From contig JBLHVN010000001.1 of NCBI GenBank assembly GCA_047630275.1, forward strand, positions 1,426,001-1,490,000: 64,000 nt of DNA, written 5' to 3'. Below, piece after piece: positions 1 to 8,709 of the stretch. The position numbers and the translations under genes are program-made. Source of the DNA: GCA-2720865 sp047630275. Lineage in GTDB: Bacteria > Bdellovibrionota > Bacteriovoracia > Bacteriovoracales > Bacteriovoracaceae. Within the stretch, counting starts at the first letter, position 1; each line of letters begins with the position of its first letter. The notes beneath the pieces are model-generated. The model saw only the letters and a program-made list of their open reading frames with translations, was not told the origin of the DNA and ran no database searches.

Positions 1-291
1 AAGTTTGCCACTCCTGTGAATGCAGTAGGGGTAAAACAAAAAGCATCTAAAGAATCTCATGATCCCATGATCTTTAACGGTGGTCTTCATGACCCAGATA
101 AGATCTGTAAGGGTGTTTTAGGGCTAAGTGAAACAGGAACAAATCCTTATGTAACAGGTGTTTCTTGCGCTAGAAAAAATGGCGGAAGGATCTCTATCCT
201 AGGGACTGAATGGGCGGATCTCTTAACTCAAGAAGCTGATAAAGAAATCCCTGCAAAATGGTTTGATACATTACTGAACGGAAAGTTCTGA
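1..291 (+). CDS. C-terminal part of an unrecognised protein (runs in from the left edge)
   Basis: The reading frame is open from the first base to a TGA at 289-291, so the gene starts outside the window and about 96 C-terminal residues are visible. The fragment has two cysteines and is rich in Gly, Lys and Asp, with no motif I recognise. It ends 7 nt before the next gene, which encodes an outer-membrane-type protein, so it is probably the first visible member of an envelope operon running to 3543. An in-frame ATG occurs further in, but nothing suggests that it is the true start. Confidence 0.6.
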   Translation, partial: KFATPVNAVGVKQKASKESHDPMIFNGGLHDPDKICKGVLGLSETGTNPYVTGVSCARKNGGRISILGTEWADLLTQEADKEIPAKWFDTLLNGKF

Positions 292-298
292 GGTTTAT

Positions 299-988
299 AT
301 GAAAAAAATGATAACGCTTTTCGCTCTATTTCTAAGTCCTCTGGCCTTTGGTGCTGAGACTTCATTAGATAAGAAACTAGATGATCTGAATATCCCTGAT
401 GATCAGGTAACTCCCGTTCTCTCTCAAGATAATTTTTATATCGTGAACACCCGGTATTCAAGTCTGATCAACCGTCACGAGATTGGAGTTCAAGGCTCTC
501 ATAACTTAACGGCCGATAGTCATCTTGATGTAAAACAGATCTCTGGCTCTTACCGTTATCACTTAAATAGTAAGTGGTCTTTTGGTCTTCGTTATAATCA
601 TTATAGCAATAAGCTAACTCAGGCCGGTCAAAGGCTCTTAGATGATCAAAAGATTGTCCCTGATCAAGACTTTGCTTATAACTCTCAAGAGATCTTTGCT
701 ACCTATAATACAATCTATGGAAAATTAAGATGGTCTTCAGAGACAGTTGTTTACTTTGATCAGTTTATCTCTGTTGGTGGCGGTCAGATCGAACTTGCTT
801 CTGGAAAAAGTAACCATGCCCTTGTTGACCTAGGTCTTGCCTTTTGGATCAAGAAGCATGGTTCTATGAGAGTAGGGGTTAGGAATGAATTATATAATCA
901 AGTAAAACTAAGCGGCGAGAACCTTAAGTACAATGCTATGGGATATATCGAGTTTGGTTTCTTATTCGGTGACGGTGATAGGGTATAA
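299..988 (+). CDS. Outer-membrane beta-barrel-like secreted protein, 229 aa
   Basis: Residues 1-19 form a signal peptide (MKKMITLFALFL, cleavage near FGA-ET). The mature part alternates polar and aromatic residues with repeated Tyr/Asn/Arg-rich strands such as YRYHLNSKWSFGLRYNHYS, and ends in a hydrophobic strand pattern, as expected for a small outer-membrane beta-barrel. It lies 7 nt after the preceding gene and 1 nt before the next, so it is co-transcribed with both. No specific family was recognised; the barrel assignment is inferred from composition and strand periodicity. Confidence 0.7.
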   Translation: MKKMITLFALFLSPLAFGAETSLDKKLDDLNIPDDQVTPVLSQDNFYIVNTRYSSLINRHEIGVQGSHNLTADSHLDVKQISGSYRYHLNSKWSFGLRYNHYSNKLTQAGQRLLDDQKIVPDQDFAYNSQEIFATYNTIYGKLRWSSETVVYFDQFISVGGGQIELASGKSNHALVDLGLAFWIKKHGSMRVGVRNELYNQVKLSGENLKYNAMGYIEFGFLFGDGDRV

Positions 989-989
989 G

Positions 990-2507
990 ATGAATAAGTT
1001 CCTATTAATCTTCTTATTCTCTCTTAACGCTTTTGCTAATACTAGCACTCTGCTTGATCAAAAAGGATCGGACATAGACCTAAGTGGAAAGCTTAGAACG
1101 CAAAAGACCTTGAAGCTAAACGACGCCTTTTTAATTCAGCTTTATAGTAGCTGGAAGGCAAGGGGCGCCCTTGATAATCAAACAAATGAATTCTTCCAAA
1201 ACACAGTGGATCACTATTATAGAACGGCCTTGGTGGGCCTTCAGAAGATAGAGCCATCAAAGAGAAATGATCTTATTGTTGCTAATGAACTCTATCTTTT
1301 ATTTAAGTTAGGGCACTATCAGGCCTTCCTTGGAAAATGGATTGATCACTCTTCAAGCACAAGTTTCTTAAAGTCTGAGCTTGGTTTTGCTCTTGATCAA
1401 GTTGTATCCCCTCACGCTAGCCGTATCTACCTAAGCACTGGCTTTTCCTTAACACCTGCCATGAGTGAAAAGCTCTCAAAGATCGAAGACATTCCTAATC
1501 AAACTAACTATAGCCTGCAGGCCTTAAAGTATCTTAAGTCTGGAGATAAAGCGGTCAAGTGGATTGGAAAACTTGATAAGGGCGATTATTTTAGAGTTCA
1601 ATTAGCATACTCGGCGATTCTCTCCTACGCTAAACAAGGAAAGATCGGTGCCTCTGGGACCTTGATTAAAAAGATCATTGAACCATGGATCGAAAAGAAT
1701 AATAACAAAGAAGATATTGCTTTTTATTACCTGACTTTAGGCAGGCTTCTCTATCAGGCCAAGGCCTTTGAAGAATCTCTTTCTTATTATAAATTAATCC
1801 CTGAGTCTTCTAAGTACTTTTTAGAGGCCAGGACTGAATCGCTTTGGACTCATCTTCAAAGAAGAGACTTCTCTAATAGTGCTGGAGAGCTGGCCAGTCT
1901 AAAACTCTCTGTCTTTAGTGAGCAGTTCTATCCAGAGATCTTCTTAGCCTCTGCTATTGGCAACACCATGCTTTGCCAATTCACAGACGCTAAGAAATCC
2001 ATTCATGGCTTTATAAAGTCTAATAAGATTTGGGGCAAGAAGATTGAAGCTGCTTTAAAGAGTCCGGCTCCAAAATTGATTCGTGATACAGCTACCACTA
2101 GGCAGATGAAGAATCAGATCACCAATATCAATAAAGAATTATTGTATTTTAAGAACAAGAAAATTTCTGGTTATAGCGAAGACTTAACCCTTAGGCTTGC
2201 TCATGTGAAGAACCTCTTAAACCAAGAGTCCCGTTCTCAGTGGATGAATAGGTATAAGATTCTAGATGCGGCCCTTTATAAGATGAGATTTGTTCGCATT
2301 GAACTATTAAGCCGAATGAAGGCAGTCAATGAAGGTCTTCAAAAACAAATAGCTGGATCTGATAGCGTAAGCCGTTATCAATCGGCCGTTTTAAAAGACA
2401 ATCAAATGTCTTTTCCAAACGATGGAATGCTTTGGGGTGATGAGCTCTTTAATATGAGCGCTGATGTTATCAACCAATGCATCAAAGGAAAGTTCTATGT
2501 TAAGTAA
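990..2507 (+). CDS. Secreted helical-repeat (TPR-like) protein, 505 aa
   Basis: The start is set at the ATG at 990, one base after the previous stop, because it begins a signal peptide (MNKFLLIFLFSLNAFA); the longer open frame from 933 lies inside the upstream gene. The mature protein is almost wholly alpha-helical, with TPR-like segments around residues 230-300 (for example LTLGRLLYQAKAFEESLSYY). It probably acts as a periplasmic scaffold for the neighbouring barrel and vWA lipoprotein. Its last 11 nt overlap the next gene, indicating translational coupling. Confidence 0.7.
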   Translation: MNKFLLIFLFSLNAFANTSTLLDQKGSDIDLSGKLRTQKTLKLNDAFLIQLYSSWKARGALDNQTNEFFQNTVDHYYRTALVGLQKIEPSKRNDLIVANELYLLFKLGHYQAFLGKWIDHSSSTSFLKSELGFALDQVVSPHASRIYLSTGFSLTPAMSEKLSKIEDIPNQTNYSLQALKYLKSGDKAVKWIGKLDKGDYFRVQLAYSAILSYAKQGKIGASGTLIKKIIEPWIEKNNNKEDIAFYYLTLGRLLYQAKAFEESLSYYKLIPESSKYFLEARTESLWTHLQRRDFSNSAGELASLKLSVFSEQFYPEIFLASAIGNTMLCQFTDAKKSIHGFIKSNKIWGKKIEAALKSPAPKLIRDTATTRQMKNQITNINKELLYFKNKKISGYSEDLTLRLAHVKNLLNQESRSQWMNRYKILDAALYKMRFVRIELLSRMKAVNEGLQKQIAGSDSVSRYQSAVLKDNQMSFPNDGMLWGDELFNMSADVINQCIKGKFYVK

Positions 2508-3543
2508 AACAATCTATCTCACAATGGTTTTACTAACTCTTAGCAGTTGCTTTAATAAAGAGACGGCCTATCTTAATCATATTGTCTCTCCACTTCTGCA
2601 AGAAGATAAACGACTCTACCCACTCTCACTACTACAAGTGAACAATAGAATCGACGTGGTTTTGGTGGTTGATAACTCAGGAAGCATGAGACCTATTCAA
2701 GATAGCGTCATCAATAATGCCAAGCTCTTCTTTGAGCAGTTCGCCAAAGAGGCCTATGTTGATTGGAAGGTTGGAATTGTCTCAACAGATAAATCTGAAG
2801 AGCCCTACCTAGGCTTTAAAACAAAGTTTGATTCATCCCTGGTTGATCAAGACGACGCCACTAGCTTTGATAAAGTTGTGCGCCAGTTTCAAGCTGCCAT
2901 GAGCCAGCTTGGTATCAGTGGTGATGGTTATGAGTACACCTTTTATAACCTTAAAAGAATGCTCGACCGCTTCAACGGTGGCGGCAATGACTCCTTTCAA
3001 AGAGGGGACTCACATTTAGTAGTGATCATGATCTCTGATGAAAAAGAGCAGTCAAAGACCTTCGGAAATTCTTATGAGGCCATCAATTTCTTAAACACCA
3101 TGAAAGGCTACGTCTCAAGTTCAAAGAAACTAAGATTCTACGGGGCCATCAAGCATAAGCAGCTTAAAGATTGTAATAGCTATGATCGTGAGCCATGGGT
3201 TGGCAGTGAGTTTGAAAAGATCATCACGGCCTCTGAGGGCTTTGTGGTCTCTGCTTGCGTGCCAAAGTTTGGTAATGAATTAGCAAGAATCGGAAAAGAT
3301 ATAGCTTCTCTCGTAGGGCTTCCAAGCCTTCTCCTTAGAAGAAGACCAGTGGTCTCAACTCTTGAAGTTTTTTATAAAGACGTTCCTCTTCCTGCGGGAC
3401 CTGAAGAAGAGGGGGGCGCTTGGTTTTACGAAGAAGTCTCTAATACAATTAACTTTTATAACCTAGACTTCGTCACTGACCTTAAGAACGGTCAGTTCCG
3501 CATTGAGTTTGAAGTTGATGATGGGGTCAACAGGGATTTTTAA
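2497..3543 (+). CDS. von Willebrand factor A domain lipoprotein, 348 aa
   Basis: The ATG at 2497 is chosen because it opens a lipoprotein signal (MLSKTIYLTMVLLTLSSC, lipobox LSSC); an upstream in-frame ATG at 2464 would destroy the signal. The segment VVLVVDNSGSMRP is a MIDAS motif (DxSxS), so a metal-binding vWA domain occupies roughly residues 50-250. vWA domains bind protein partners through the metal site. The gene closes a four-gene envelope operon, overlapping the TPR-like gene by 11 nt. It is presumably anchored in the outer membrane; the partner is unknown. Confidence 0.85.
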   Translation: MLSKTIYLTMVLLTLSSCFNKETAYLNHIVSPLLQEDKRLYPLSLLQVNNRIDVVLVVDNSGSMRPIQDSVINNAKLFFEQFAKEAYVDWKVGIVSTDKSEEPYLGFKTKFDSSLVDQDDATSFDKVVRQFQAAMSQLGISGDGYEYTFYNLKRMLDRFNGGGNDSFQRGDSHLVVIMISDEKEQSKTFGNSYEAINFLNTMKGYVSSSKKLRFYGAIKHKQLKDCNSYDREPWVGSEFEKIITASEGFVVSACVPKFGNELARIGKDIASLVGLPSLLLRRRPVVSTLEVFYKDVPLPAGPEEEGGAWFYEEVSNTINFYNLDFVTDLKNGQFRIEFEVDDGVNRDF

Positions 3544-3550
3544 AGATCTT

Positions 3551-3985
3551 TTAGCAGTTAAAGTTCTCTTCACCATCTTCATCAAAGTTCTTAGGCTTCT
3601 CTACTTTCTTTGAAGCCGTATTTCCTGAGGCATTTCTATTCACCTTAGGGTTCTTCTTGATATAGCTAGAGAAGTCTTTAGTGGGGCCAAATTCTCTTCT
3701 GTACCTTTTCTTAATGGCAAATTCACTTTGATGAGTCATGCGAAAGTCATCATGGATCATCTCTTTATCCGCGCAGGCGGCGCAGATCCACTCAGCATCG
3801 ATAGTTGGGTTATTATGCTTGAACCTCTCCACATCAGGTTGAATCAATTCACAGACCTCGCAGTAGTTACGCGCTTTTTGATGAACCTCTTCTTTGGTCT
3901 CTTTCTTGGTGGGCTTAACATCCCTTTCATTTTGAGATTTAGAAGATTTAAATCCTGCTTTTTTCAATGCGTCTTTTAAGCTCAT
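3551..3985 (-). CDS. Zinc-ribbon-like small cytosolic protein, 144 aa
   Basis: The start is placed at 3985 (MSLKDALKKAGF), an N-terminus resembling DUF2058/YaiL-type proteins; the open frame continues upstream to 4090 but that extension looks non-coding. A CxxC pair (CEVC) followed about 35 residues later by CAAC suggests a zinc ribbon. The rest is strongly charged and Lys-rich. There is no signal peptide, so it is probably cytoplasmic and may bind nucleic acid or a ribosome-associated partner. It converges with the vWA gene with an 7-nt gap. Confidence 0.6.
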   Translation of the reverse strand: MSLKDALKKAGFKSSKSQNERDVKPTKKETKEEVHQKARNYCEVCELIQPDVERFKHNNPTIDAEWICAACADKEMIHDDFRMTHQSEFAIKKRYRREFGPTKDFSSYIKKNPKVNRNASGNTASKKVEKPKNFDEDGEENFNC

Positions 3986-4160
3986 GGTCTGCCTCAATTT
4001 GCTTATTAATAGAGAAAACTTAGTATATTGAGATTCCCTATCTTTTCCTAGGGGAGGAATGTCATTCACTAGCATGACCAATGTAGTCAAGGTTTCATGG
4101 CTATCTACTTGTTTTTAAGATAAAATTCAGTCTGGAAGTTAGCTCTATTCAAGGAAGAAA

Positions 4161-5405
4161 GTGAACGGAAGTTTAAGAGAGATTCATTTACAGGGCATCA
4201 AAGCTATTAAAGAAGTGAACCTTTTAAATTATTGCTCTTGGCCCATTGAAGTAGAGCAGGAGTTTCTGGCCTCTAAAGGAGAGAGGAAAGTCATCTCGGT
4301 TAATTACAATAAGCCAGACTTTAGTGAAAATAAAAAGGTCTTAGAGGCATTACTACCAAGTCTATCAGTTGAAGATCCACTAGAGGTTTATACCAGAAAA
4401 ACAATCAAGAGTTATATCCATACAATCGATATGATCTCCTCAATCGGTACATCGGATTTTCAAGACTTAGGCATTGAAGTCTATGGAACTCCTTCTGTCA
4501 TGCAATTTGGAAGGAAGTTCTCTCACCTTGATATGGCAAACAAGATCCTTCAGATCTATAAAGAATTTGACCACTCCTATCTAAAAGACCCTGAGATTTG
4601 TTTTAGTTCTAAAGAGATCATAGAAGATCTTCAAAAAAGAAGCTTTGAGGTTTTAGGAGAAGATACTCCAAGATTCGTTGAAGACGCCGCTTTAACTTCA
4701 AAGGCCGCCGCTGGCATGTCTAGGATTAGGCTTCGAAAAGGTACCTGTTTCAGTGAATATGACTTTAATCAACTCTTTGAACACGAAGTCATGACTCATT
4801 CTCTCACGGCCATCAATGGAAGTAAGCAAGAGCTCCCTCTCTTTGGAAGTGGGGCCCCTAGAACAACAAAGACTCAAGAAGGCCTGGCCACTTTCTCAGA
4901 GATCATCACTGGCAATATGGATATCTTAAGGCTTAAAAGATTGGCCCTTAGGATTGTTGGGATTGATAAGGCCCTTAAGGGGGCTGACTTTTATGACCTC
5001 TATGATTTCTTTATGTCTTATGGGCAAAATGAAAAGGAGAGTTTCTTATCGGCCTCAAGAGTCTTAAGAGGAGGTACTGCCAAGGGCGGAATCGTCTTTA
5101 CTAAAGACAATGTCTACCTTGAAGGGTTGTTTATGGTGCATAGCTTTTTTCTTTGGGCCCTTCATACCTCAAACCTAGATTGCATTCATATACTTTTCTC
5201 AGGAAGGGTTGATATTGAAGATATCTTTTTATTAAAGGACGAATTTGAGAAGGGGAATCTAAAAAAACCTAAGTATTTACCAAATTGGTATAAGAATATT
5301 AACTTACTAGTTGGAAAGATTTCTTTTTCCCTGCTTCTTGATAATCTAAATATGAAAGAAGTTGATAGTTACTTTAGCAAACTGCAAAGCAACTATCATA
5401 GCTAA
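4161..5405 (+). CDS. QEGLA-motif (DUF1704/MATCAP-like) metallopeptidase, 414 aa
   Basis: The protein carries HEVMTH at residues 208-213 and TQEGLATFSE at 238-247, the hallmark pair of the DUF1704 family (flavohemoglobin expression-modulating QEGLA motif proteins). Eukaryotic members were identified as microtubule-associated tyrosine carboxypeptidases (MATCAP), in which the HExxxH histidines and the Glu of QEGLA bind zinc. This gene is therefore probably a zinc carboxypeptidase, with unknown bacterial substrate. Translation starts at GTG 4161 with AAGGAAG just upstream. There is no signal peptide. Confidence 0.88.
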   Translation: MNGSLREIHLQGIKAIKEVNLLNYCSWPIEVEQEFLASKGERKVISVNYNKPDFSENKKVLEALLPSLSVEDPLEVYTRKTIKSYIHTIDMISSIGTSDFQDLGIEVYGTPSVMQFGRKFSHLDMANKILQIYKEFDHSYLKDPEICFSSKEIIEDLQKRSFEVLGEDTPRFVEDAALTSKAAAGMSRIRLRKGTCFSEYDFNQLFEHEVMTHSLTAINGSKQELPLFGSGAPRTTKTQEGLATFSEIITGNMDILRLKRLALRIVGIDKALKGADFYDLYDFFMSYGQNEKESFLSASRVLRGGTAKGGIVFTKDNVYLEGLFMVHSFFLWALHTSNLDCIHILFSGRVDIEDIFLLKDEFEKGNLKKPKYLPNWYKNINLLVGKISFSLLLDNLNMKEVDSYFSKLQSNYHS

Positions 5406-5415
5406 GGCTCTTTCA

Positions 5416-5841
5416 TTATTTTTTAACAAGAATAATAGTTAAGAACGCTCCGGCCTGAACAATGACCTTTCCGGCTTTTAATTTATAGCGAGGTGACTTT
5501 ACCTCAATGCTTCTAAGGCGTCTGTCCTTAGGAGAAAAAGTGAAGGCCCCAATAGAGTCAGTAACAGCTTCAACCCTATCATTGCCTTCAAGGTCTACTA
5601 AGTGAAGAGTAATATCCTCACAAGCATCTCGGTTATCATTTGTTTCAATATAACACATGCCCTTGATCAGCATATTGCTCTTTGATGTGACATAGACCTT
5701 AACAACTCTTGTTTCAATTTTATCGCTATCTTCAGGCCAAGAAGAATCAGGGACACTATGCTGATAGTTTCTGGCCTTCTTGTTTGTTGAGCATGAAGTG
5801 AGGGATAGGGCAATGATAAGGATTAAGATAATAGGTTTCAT
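5416..5841 (-). CDS. Small lipoprotein with a beta-sandwich-like C-terminus, 141 aa
   Basis: The N-terminus is a lipoprotein signal ending in LTSCS (Cys17), so the mature protein is lipid-anchored. Residues 45-140 are beta-rich and include DSIGAFTFSPKDRRL, resembling the carboxypeptidase-regulatory-like fold in which a Gly/Ala-Phe strand follows a turn. That fold assignment is tentative. The gene converges on the QEGLA gene with a 10-nt gap and stands alone on its strand. Confidence 0.65.
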   Translation of the reverse strand: MKPIILILIIALSLTSCSTNKKARNYQHSVPDSSWPEDSDKIETRVVKVYVTSKSNMLIKGMCYIETNDNRDACEDITLHLVDLEGNDRVEAVTDSIGAFTFSPKDRRLRSIEVKSPRYKLKAGKVIVQAGAFLTIILVKK

Positions 5842-6077
5842 TGGTACGCGGTTCCTTTTGGTACTTTTAATAACTTAGCTGAGTTTATTCTTCTAAATTA
5901 GAGATTTCCATCTTAAAAGGAGGAAAATAGCCAGAAAACTTAGACCTTAAAGCGATTTCTCATTGGGAAAAAGGGAAATTGAGTCTAAAGAAGGTGTTTC
6001 TAGGCTTTGGCCAACCTAGGGGAAGACTTAACTTATTGAAACTTCCAAAAGGAAGCGCGTACCTTACTTATACTTCT

Positions 6078-6428
6078 TCATTCAGAGCATTCTAAGGTAT
6101 ATGAGTCATTCTTATAACTAAGGCTTACCTCGGCAGAGCTTTCGCCTTCAGAGGTAACAAGTCCATTTTTAGTCTTTAAAGAAACCACAATTCCATACTG
6201 AAAGGGAAGGTAGAGAACCTCTGCTTCAACTTCACCGTTAGAGCCAAAGTAGATCTCAGTTGCTTCTTCTTCAAAGTCTTCTCCAATTGAAGCGATCAAA
6301 AGCAGATCTTCAGAGTTGTTCTTTGTGAATGAGCAATCTAGGCTACCCTCGAAAGTTGGTGCTGATGCTTGAACAGTCCCGATGATTATTAGAGTAAGGA
6401 AGATTGTGCTTAGAATTGTTGTTTTCAT
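6078..6428 (-). CDS. Small secreted protein, 116 aa
   Basis: The start is set at 6428, where the frame begins a signal peptide (MKTTILSTIFLTLIIIGTVQA). The mature part is acidic and beta-rich, with two cysteines (in LDCSF and near the C-terminus, LECSE) that could form a disulfide joining the first and last strands. No family was recognised. It is followed downstream by about 230 bases without a gene. Confidence 0.6.
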   Translation of the reverse strand: MKTTILSTIFLTLIIIGTVQASAPTFEGSLDCSFTKNNSEDLLLIASIGEDFEEEATEIYFGSNGEVEAEVLYLPFQYGIVVSLKTKNGLVTSEGESSAEVSLSYKNDSYTLECSE

Positions 6429-6688
6429 GGTTTGCCTAGAAAAAGTTTTTTGTCTTATGCCAGAGGTAAAACGTTTTGGGTACCTGGTCACTTGCTAATG
6501 TGAAATATTTTTTCAGTGGTATGCGGAGTTTGCTCCAGAACTGCGCCCCCAAACTCTGTTTCTTGGACTGGAGTCACGAACTTTAGTAAAGGTTAGCTCG
6601 CTAGGATTTCTTTGAAAGATTTTATGGGCTTAGTGCAGAGATACTCCGCGGGCCAGTCGGGCGCTGACGCTTCCTCCTGTCTGTACGA
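6429..6688. other. Gene-free stretch between a small secreted-protein gene and tRNA-Leu
   Basis: I see no open frame with a ribosome-binding site and no recognisable RNA here. The strand-to-strand composition is ordinary. It presumably holds the promoter of the small secreted protein on the minus strand. Confidence 0.5.
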
Positions 6689-6731
6689 CCAATAACTAAA
6701 AAAGCTCCCTAGGAGCTTTTTTAGTTATTGG
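6689..6731 (-). terminator. Long perfect palindrome / terminator at the tRNA-Leu 3' end
   Basis: Two exact 20-nt arms flank a CTA loop. The core is GCTCC-loop-GGAGC flanked by six A and six T, which is a textbook intrinsic terminator on the minus strand after tRNA-Leu. The arms extend well beyond a usual terminator (AGTTATTGG against CCAATAACT) and the outermost three bases are the encoded CCA of the tRNA. The palindrome would work on either strand. Confidence 0.85.
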
Positions 6732-6812
6732 TGCCCAGAACTGGACTTGAACCAGCACGCCGTGAGGCACACGCCCCTCAAGCGTGCGTGTCTACCATTC
6801 CACCACCTGGGC
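6729..6812 (-). tRNA. tRNA-Leu, anticodon GAG
   Basis: Read on the minus strand the sequence folds as a type II tRNA. It has a 7-bp acceptor stem (GCCCAGG with TCTGGGC), a D-arm GTGGAATGGTAGAC, and an anticodon stem CACGC/GCGTG with loop TTGAGGG, giving anticodon GAG. A long variable arm (GTGCCTCACGGCGT) and a TTCAAGT T-loop follow, with A as discriminator and an encoded CCA. It reads CUC/CUU leucine codons. A palindromic terminator starts at its CCA. Confidence 0.95.
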
Positions 6813-7049
6813 ACAGACATGCTCGTTAGTTCTACCTAGTTGGACTCTGTGACAGAAAGCTAGCGCTAGGGGCTTGAGGAGCCTTTAAATTCGCTTAGCA
6901 ACCGTCTAGGTTTAAGATAACGAAGGTGTAATTTATTAGATTTAATCGCTTATGTCCATGTGAAAACGGTGACTTGGGGCGTCGTTTTATGGTGAATTAA
7001 TTTCAAGATGGTGCCTTTTTGGCCCTTTCTTTGGTACTTATGCCTGCTT

Positions 7050-7382
7050 ATGAAATTTACGATGGTAGTAATTATATTCTTAATGTTTTTGGGGAGCTGT
7101 GCAGGCACCCCGGATCATTTATCAAAGGACAACTTAAAAGATGTCACGGGGATGATTGCTCATAAGAAATGGCTGATGGAAGAGATTGATATGGTGGAGC
7201 GAGAGCTTCAAAAGGTTGAAGACCGGATCATGACAACTAGGCTCTTAATTAAGCAGCAGGCCACCGTTGATGAGAGTGATCTTGATGGTGAGATTGAAAA
7301 GTACTCAAGTGATCTATCTCGTTATGAATATGAAAAGATTGATCTGATCAAAGAACTCTCTTCACTTAAGAAAAAATTCTAA
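7050..7382 (+). CDS. Coiled-coil lipoprotein, 110 aa
   Basis: The ATG at 7050 opens a lipoprotein signal (MKFTMVVIIFLMFLGSC, lipobox LGSC); the in-frame ATG at 7008 adds an unrelated hydrophobic stretch. From about residue 40 to the end the sequence is a charged heptad-rich helix (KKWLMEEIDMVERELQ and onward), predicted as coiled coil. It could be an Lpp-like or division-associated spacer between membrane and wall, which is inference only. The 3' end overlaps the convergent YqaA-like gene by 17 nt. Confidence 0.65.
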   Translation: MKFTMVVIIFLMFLGSCAGTPDHLSKDNLKDVTGMIAHKKWLMEEIDMVERELQKVEDRIMTTRLLIKQQATVDESDLDGEIEKYSSDLSRYEYEKIDLIKELSSLKKKF

Positions 7383-7794
7383 GCAATTCCTCAAAGAAAT
7401 AAATGACAACAATATAGCGAAGGGCCTTTCCTAGGGTCATGAAAATGAGCGTGAGAAGCACTGGGGCCCGGCTGAGGCCTAAGACAAAGGCGAAAACATC
7501 ACCAACTATGGGTAGCCAACAGAGAAAGGCTAAGAGGATGCCGCAGCGGTTTAAGTTCATCTTGGCCTTTTCTATTTGTTCTTTTTTTATTCTTAAAAAG
7601 CGCATGGACCATTCAAGCTTTCCGGCGCGGCCTAGTGAATAGGTAAACATACCTCCAAGAGTATTTCCTAAGGTTGCTACTAAGACTAAAAGGGAAAGGG
7701 CCTCCCCTTGGCTTTTTAAAAAAGCGAGGTGGGCTTCAGATGAGAAGGGGATAAAGGTAGCGGCTAAAAAACTTGAGAGAAAAAGAGTGAGCAT
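7366..7794 (-). CDS. YqaA-like DedA-related membrane protein, 142 aa
   Basis: This is a small integral membrane protein with about four hydrophobic segments. It carries the conserved features of the YqaA branch of the DedA/VTT (SNARE-associated) family: an N-terminal half helix with FLAATFIPFSSE, a glycine-rich GNTLGGMFTYSLGR turn, and PIVGDVFAFVLGLSR. Family members are linked to lipid flipping and membrane homeostasis. It follows the HAD phosphatase gene by one base on the same strand, so the two form an operon. Its stop lies inside the convergent lipoprotein gene. Confidence 0.8.
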   Translation of the reverse strand: MLTLFLSSFLAATFIPFSSEAHLAFLKSQGEALSLLVLVATLGNTLGGMFTYSLGRAGKLEWSMRFLRIKKEQIEKAKMNLNRCGILLAFLCWLPIVGDVFAFVLGLSRAPVLLTLIFMTLGKALRYIVVIYFFEELLRIFS

Positions 7795-7795
7795 C

Positions 7796-8410
7796 TTAGT
7801 TAAAGCCTAAGTGATTGGTGATAAATTCAAATTTAGTGATCATCTCACTCCAGGAGCTTAGGCTATAATCGGCGTCCTTAGAGAAGTCTCTTCCTTTGTA
7901 CTTAGGGTTATCAAACCAAATCGTCTTACTTCCTGCTGCCTGTCCCGCTTGTAAGTCATAGAGGTAGTCCCCGGTCATGATGACTGAAGCTGCATCGACT
8001 TTCCATTTCTTACAGGTCCCAAGGATTCCTCCTGGAAGGGGCTTGCAATCTTTATGATCTTCTCTTGTGAAGATAGGATCAAAGAAGTCCTTTATGCCTT
8101 GAAGTTCTAAATCAGCCGCGGCCTTACAATTTCTGGTTAGCACGGCCATCTTAATTTCTTTTTCTTTGAGTAATAAGAGAAGCTCTTTAACGTGGGGGAT
8201 TGCTTTAAAGTTTCTTGCAGCTTCAAGTTCAAATTCTAAGAGAATCTTTTCTTTTCTTTGTTTTTCTTTTGAGTCAGTTAAGGTTTCTAGGTGTTCAAGA
8301 ATGGGTAGAGCCCGTGGAATATTAAGAGCGTCTTTTATAGCGTTAAAGTCTAAGTCAACGTCAACTAAGGTTGAGTCTAAGTCAAAGATAATTCCTTCTA
8401 GTTTCTTCAT
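7796..8410 (-). CDS. HAD-superfamily phosphatase (phosphoglycolate phosphatase-like), 204 aa
   Basis: HAD motif I is visible as FDLDSTLVD (Asp10 nucleophile, Asp12 acid/base). Motif II is AVLTRNC around residue 115, and motif III/IV is KDCKPLPGG followed by MTGDYLYDLQAGQAAG. The helical cap after motif I is that of subfamily I, as in phosphoglycolate phosphatases and beta-phosphoglucomutases. The substrate is not predictable from the sequence. It is the first gene of a two-gene unit with the YqaA-like protein. Confidence 0.85.
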   Translation of the reverse strand: MKKLEGIIFDLDSTLVDVDLDFNAIKDALNIPRALPILEHLETLTDSKEKQRKEKILLEFELEAARNFKAIPHVKELLLLLKEKEIKMAVLTRNCKAAADLELQGIKDFFDPIFTREDHKDCKPLPGGILGTCKKWKVDAASVIMTGDYLYDLQAGQAAGSKTIWFDNPKYKGRDFSKDADYSLSSWSEMITKFEFITNHLGFN

Positions 8411-8709
8411 CCTTTAAATTTTAGAGGCTTAGAACTTCTTTTGAAAAGCAAAAATAAAAATTAGATGATAGAAGTTTTTATCTTTAATGCGCCTTCACTG
8501 ACAGCTTTAGACAACTACTAAGGCCAACTGTGGAATAAGTGGTGGCGGCTATCAGGGCTCTCTAACTTTTTATATTAGGGCGGGCCTATAACTTAAATAC
8601 ATTTTTTTGGCAGAAGTAAAAGAGTTCAACTTTTTGAATCAGGGGGCAGTATCTAATTTTAATGTTGGAGTTTTTTCACTCAGCGGGCGATACTTGTTTT
8701 AAGAGTTTT
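8411..8709. other. Gene-free leader ahead of the structured RNA
   Basis: No open frame with a start signal is visible. The stretch contains AT-rich segments that may hold promoters for the HAD gene on the minus strand and for the structured RNA on the plus strand. The 5' boundary of that RNA could lie within its last 50 bases, since I could not identify a canonical GUGYG 5' splice-site motif. Confidence 0.4.

Noticed and set aside
933..989. Upstream start for the TPR-like gene
   Set aside because: It lies within the barrel gene and would mask a clear signal peptide that begins at 990.
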